Positions 61,833-64,000 of a DNA stretch of 64,000 nucleotides are shown one piece after another. Position 1 is the stretch's first letter. Every line of letters begins with the position of its first letter. The position numbers and the translations under genes are program-made. The notes under the pieces are model-generated. The model made no database searches. It was given only the letters and a program-made list of their open reading frames with translations, and was not told where the DNA came from. The stretch comes from Saccharibacillus deserti. GTDB lineage: Bacteria; Bacillota; Bacilli; Paenibacillales; Paenibacillaceae. The stretch covers positions 744,001 through 808,000 of the forward strand of contig NZ_JABJVN010000001.1 in NCBI RefSeq assembly GCF_013618475.1, written 5' to 3'.

Positions 61833-63002
61833 TTGAACGACTTCATCAATGTGGGCATGATCGGCTACAAATTCATGGGTAAAGCGCACAGCAATGCGTA
61901 CCGGGCGCTGCCGATGTTTCTGCCGGACGTGCCAAAGCCGAGAATGAAAGCGATCTGCGGCCGGGACGAGCAGGCGGTACGCGCGGCGGGCGAGCAGTTC
62001 GGCTGGGACAGCGTAGAGACCGACTGGCGCAGTCTGGTTGCGCGGGCGGATATCGATCTGGTCGATATCAACGCCCCAAGCGACGCGCACAAGGAAATCG
62101 CGTTGGCCGCTGCGGCGGCCGGCAAGCATATTTTCTGCGAAAAGCCGCTGGCGCTCAGTCTTGCCGATTCGAAAGAGATGCTGGAAGCCGCCGAGCAGGC
62201 AGGTGTCAAACATATGGTCGGCTTCAATTACCGTTTCGCGCCGGCCGTGCGTCTGGCCAAGAAACTGATCGAAGAAGGACGTCTGGGTACCCTTTACCAT
62301 TTTCGCGGATTGTTCCTGCAGGATTGGATCATGGATCCTGACTTTCCTCTGGTGTGGAGACTGCGCAAGGAGGTAGCCGGCTCGGGTTCGCTCGGCGACC
62401 TGGGCGCGCATACGGTCGATATGGCACGCTATCTGGTAGGAGAGTTCGACGAAGTGGTCGGTATGACGGAGACGTTCATCAAAGAGCGGCCGATGCCGAC
62501 GGAGATGACCGGACTTACGGCAAAAGGCAGTGCGGACGGTCCGCGCGGCGAAGTGACGGTGGACGATGCGGCGATGTTCATGGCCCGGTTCGCCGGCGGG
62601 GCGCTCGGCACGTTCGAAGCGACCCGCTTCGCGAACGGTCATCGAAGCACCAATTCATTCGAGATCAACGGCAGCCTTGGCAGCGTGCGGTTCGATTTTG
62701 AACGGATGAACGAGCTTGAAGTCTATTTCTCGAACGATGCCGAAGACGTGCAGGGCTTCCGGCGCGTGCTGGCGACCGATGCGGCGCATGAGTATATGCA
62801 TGCCTGGTGGCCGGCCGGACATACGATCGGTTACGAACATACCGTGACGCATGAAGTGCACGAGCTGATGAAAGCGATCGCGGAAGACCGTCAACCGGTC
62901 CCGAACTTCGTGGACGGTGTGAAATGCCAGGCCGTTCTTGAAGCCGTGGAACGGTCGGCGGCCGAGAAACGCTGGGTCAGCCTGCGGGAATTCGACAACT
63001 GA
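61833..63002 (+). CDS. Gfo/Idh/MocA-family oxidoreductase
   Basis: NAD(P)-dependent sugar or inositol-type dehydrogenase of 389 residues. Rossmann motif G-Y-K-F-M-G-K-A-H, the active-site signature C-E-K-P-L-A-L with Lys, and the catalytic D-L-G-A-H-T-V-D block are present. TTG start after GGAAGGGTGGAACAAGGAC. Substrate unknown; no other sugar genes beside it. Confidence 0.9.
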   Translation: MNDFINVGMIGYKFMGKAHSNAYRALPMFLPDVPKPRMKAICGRDEQAVRAAGEQFGWDSVETDWRSLVARADIDLVDINAPSDAHKEIALAAAAAGKHIFCEKPLALSLADSKEMLEAAEQAGVKHMVGFNYRFAPAVRLAKKLIEEGRLGTLYHFRGLFLQDWIMDPDFPLVWRLRKEVAGSGSLGDLGAHTVDMARYLVGEFDEVVGMTETFIKERPMPTEMTGLTAKGSADGPRGEVTVDDAAMFMARFAGGALGTFEATRFANGHRSTNSFEINGSLGSVRFDFERMNELEVYFSNDAEDVQGFRRVLATDAAHEYMHAWWPAGHTIGYEHTVTHEVHELMKAIAEDRQPVPNFVDGVKCQAVLEAVERSAAEKRWVSLREFDN

Positions 63003-63045
63003 CGAAGCCGCACCAACAGAAGCCGCGCCAACAGCGGAGCCGTCA

Positions 63046-63078
63046 AAAAACCTTCTCCGGACCGGAGAAGGTTTTTTG
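63046..63078. terminator. Bidirectional terminator
   Basis: AAAAAACCTTCTCCGG pairs perfectly with CCGGAGAAGGTTTTTT; serves the convergent oxidoreductase and PH-domain genes. Confidence 0.92.
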
Positions 63079-63090
63079 GCTTGTTTGGCC

Positions 63091-63525
63091 TCAGCCGTTT
63101 TCTTTTTTGATATCCGGCACGTCCACTTTGATCTTGCGGTTGGCCGCTTGGAGCTGCTTGAGGAACTGCTCTTCCCGAAGCGGGGAAATCAGAATGCTGC
63201 CGCCGGTATAGAGGATCTCCAGACGGCTGCGCGAATGGGCGGGGCCCGAGTTGAAACTGCGTTTGCGGCGAACGGCTTCGATCCGGTCGATCGGGATATT
63301 CCAGTTCAGCGGACCCGAACGCACGCGCAGATGGCCGTCCTGAATCTCATAGTTCGTAATATACCAGGTGGAGACTACGAACATCAGAATCAACAGCCAG
63401 ACCGGAATGAACAGCAGGGAGCCTCCGGTGCTGAGTCCCATCCAGACCAGGATCAGCAGAATGATAATAATGGACCAGTTCAGAATGAAGAAGAAAATGT
63501 CTTTCTCGCTTTTGTATCGATTCAT
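63091..63525 (-). CDS. Bacterial PH-domain membrane protein
   Basis: Protein of 144 residues with two adjacent N-terminal hydrophobic segments (about 12-50), then a bacterial PH-like domain containing the Y-E-I-Q-D-G-H-L-R-V-R-S-G strand pair. YdbS/YdbT-type proteins have this layout; function unknown. ATG 63525 follows GGAGGCGGGC. Confidence 0.8.
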   Translation of the reverse strand: MNRYKSEKDIFFFILNWSIIIILLILVWMGLSTGGSLLFIPVWLLILMFVVSTWYITNYEIQDGHLRVRSGPLNWNIPIDRIEAVRRKRSFNSGPAHSRSRLEILYTGGSILISPLREEQFLKQLQAANRKIKVDVPDIKKENG

Positions 63526-63756
63526 GCCCGCCTCCGAATAAATGATTTCCTGTTCATTCTACAGGAGCGCGGCCGCTTCGTACAACGATGGAAAAGATCC
63601 GGGGGGTTGAAGGGCCTCAACTGTCACAAACCTGCATCCCCAAAAAGGAATTCGCTCTTTCGCTTTACCAGAGAAAAGAGTATAGTAGAAAACCGGAGTT
63701 CTCTTTTGCGACTCCCTGTTAGAGAGATAGAGTATGAACGAAAAGGGGTATTTGGA
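63526..63756. other. Intergenic region between divergent genes, little seen
   Basis: Divergent promoter region. No gene with a ribosome binding site, and no riboswitch core recognised. Confidence 0.5.
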
Positions 63757-64000
63757 TTGAGTAAGGGAAAGCCATTGGGTTTATGGGTGTTGACGGCATT
63801 GGTCGTCGGCAATATGGTCGGATCGGGCATTTTCATGCTGCCGCGTTCGCTGGCGGAAGCCGCAAGTCCGGCAGGTACGGTACTGGCCTGGGCAGTGACA
63901 GGTTTCGGTGTGCTGATGCTGGCGCTTGTATTCGGAAATCTGGCGCTGCGCAAACCGGATCTGAACGGAGGTCCGCAAATCTATGCCAAAGAATTGTTCC
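63757..64000 (+). CDS. Amino-acid permease, APC superfamily (3' end outside window)
   Basis: First 81 codons of an integral membrane transporter, cut by the right edge. The motif N-M-V-G-S-G-I-F-M-L-P in helix 1 is the amino-acid binding signature of APC antiporters such as arginine/ornithine or basic amino-acid carriers. TTG 63757 with AAAAGGGG upstream; a nearby ATG frame at 63734 stops after eight codons. Confidence 0.85.
   Translation, partial: MSKGKPLGLWVLTALVVGNMVGSGIFMLPRSLAEAASPAGTVLAWAVTGFGVLMLALVFGNLALRKPDLNGGPQIYAKELF

Overview
The window looks like chromosomal DNA from a GC-rich, spore-former-type Firmicute, most likely a Paenibacillaceae member (Paenibacillus or Saccharibacillus type). 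The evidence is indirect: Gram-positive ribosome binding sites (AAGGAGG), sigma-A promoters, an LplB/LplC-type sugar transporter paired with a membrane-bound AraC regulator, Firmicute topoisomerase IV (parE-parC), and small Bacillus-type genes (yjfB, yvyF). I see no insertion sequence, prophage, CRISPR array or rRNA. The only tRNA is tRNA-Lys(CTT). Both edges cut genes: a dynamin-like GTPase on the left and an amino-acid permease on the right.

Layout. 1-7.7 kb: the C-terminal part of a bacterial dynamin, a membrane GGDEF-EAL protein, then an LD-carboxypeptidase followed by an MsrA-MsrB fusion whose MsrB half has lost its catalytic residues. 7.8-20.1 kb: a pectin-utilisation locus with a membrane AraC regulator, two sugar-transporter permeases transcribed divergently, a solute-binding lipoprotein, a GH105 unsaturated galacturonyl hydrolase, a GH28 polygalacturonase, an esterase, a CE8 pectinesterase and a GH43 glycosidase. 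A cre-like site overlaps a promoter in front of it. 20.5-24.1 kb: an asymmetric heterodimeric ABC exporter. 24.3-29.9 kb: purT, acetyltransferase, CAP protein, tRNA-Lys, SGNH hydrolase and a two-gene ABC transporter.

30-34.4 kb: parE-parC. 34.5-38.9 kb: a pseudouridine synthase and an rRNA methyltransferase, a Fur-box-controlled flavodoxin operon, an acetyltransferase and yjfB. 39.0-42.4 kb: a candidate structured RNA of about 430 nt, a Fur/PerR-family repressor, an overlapping winged-helix regulator with a degenerate receiver domain, and catalase. 42.5-46.0 kb: a KAS III-like enzyme lacking two of three catalytic residues, a STAS-like protein and a UbiD-type decarboxylase.

46.3-55.2 kb: a likely organosulfur scavenging cluster with two flavin-dependent monooxygenases, an FMN reductase and a complete peptide/opine-type ABC importer. 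55.3-64 kb: yvyF, a two-component system, a YceI protein, UV endonuclease uvsE followed by what looks like the tail of a flavin reductase, a LysR regulator, a Gfo/Idh/MocA oxidoreductase, a PH-domain membrane protein and the start of an amino-acid permease.

The least explained elements are the 39.0-39.5 kb RNA candidate, the pseudo-MsrB domain, the degenerate receiver regulator beside catalase, and the Cys-rich partner of the flavodoxin. All functional calls are from reading motifs; no database search was run.
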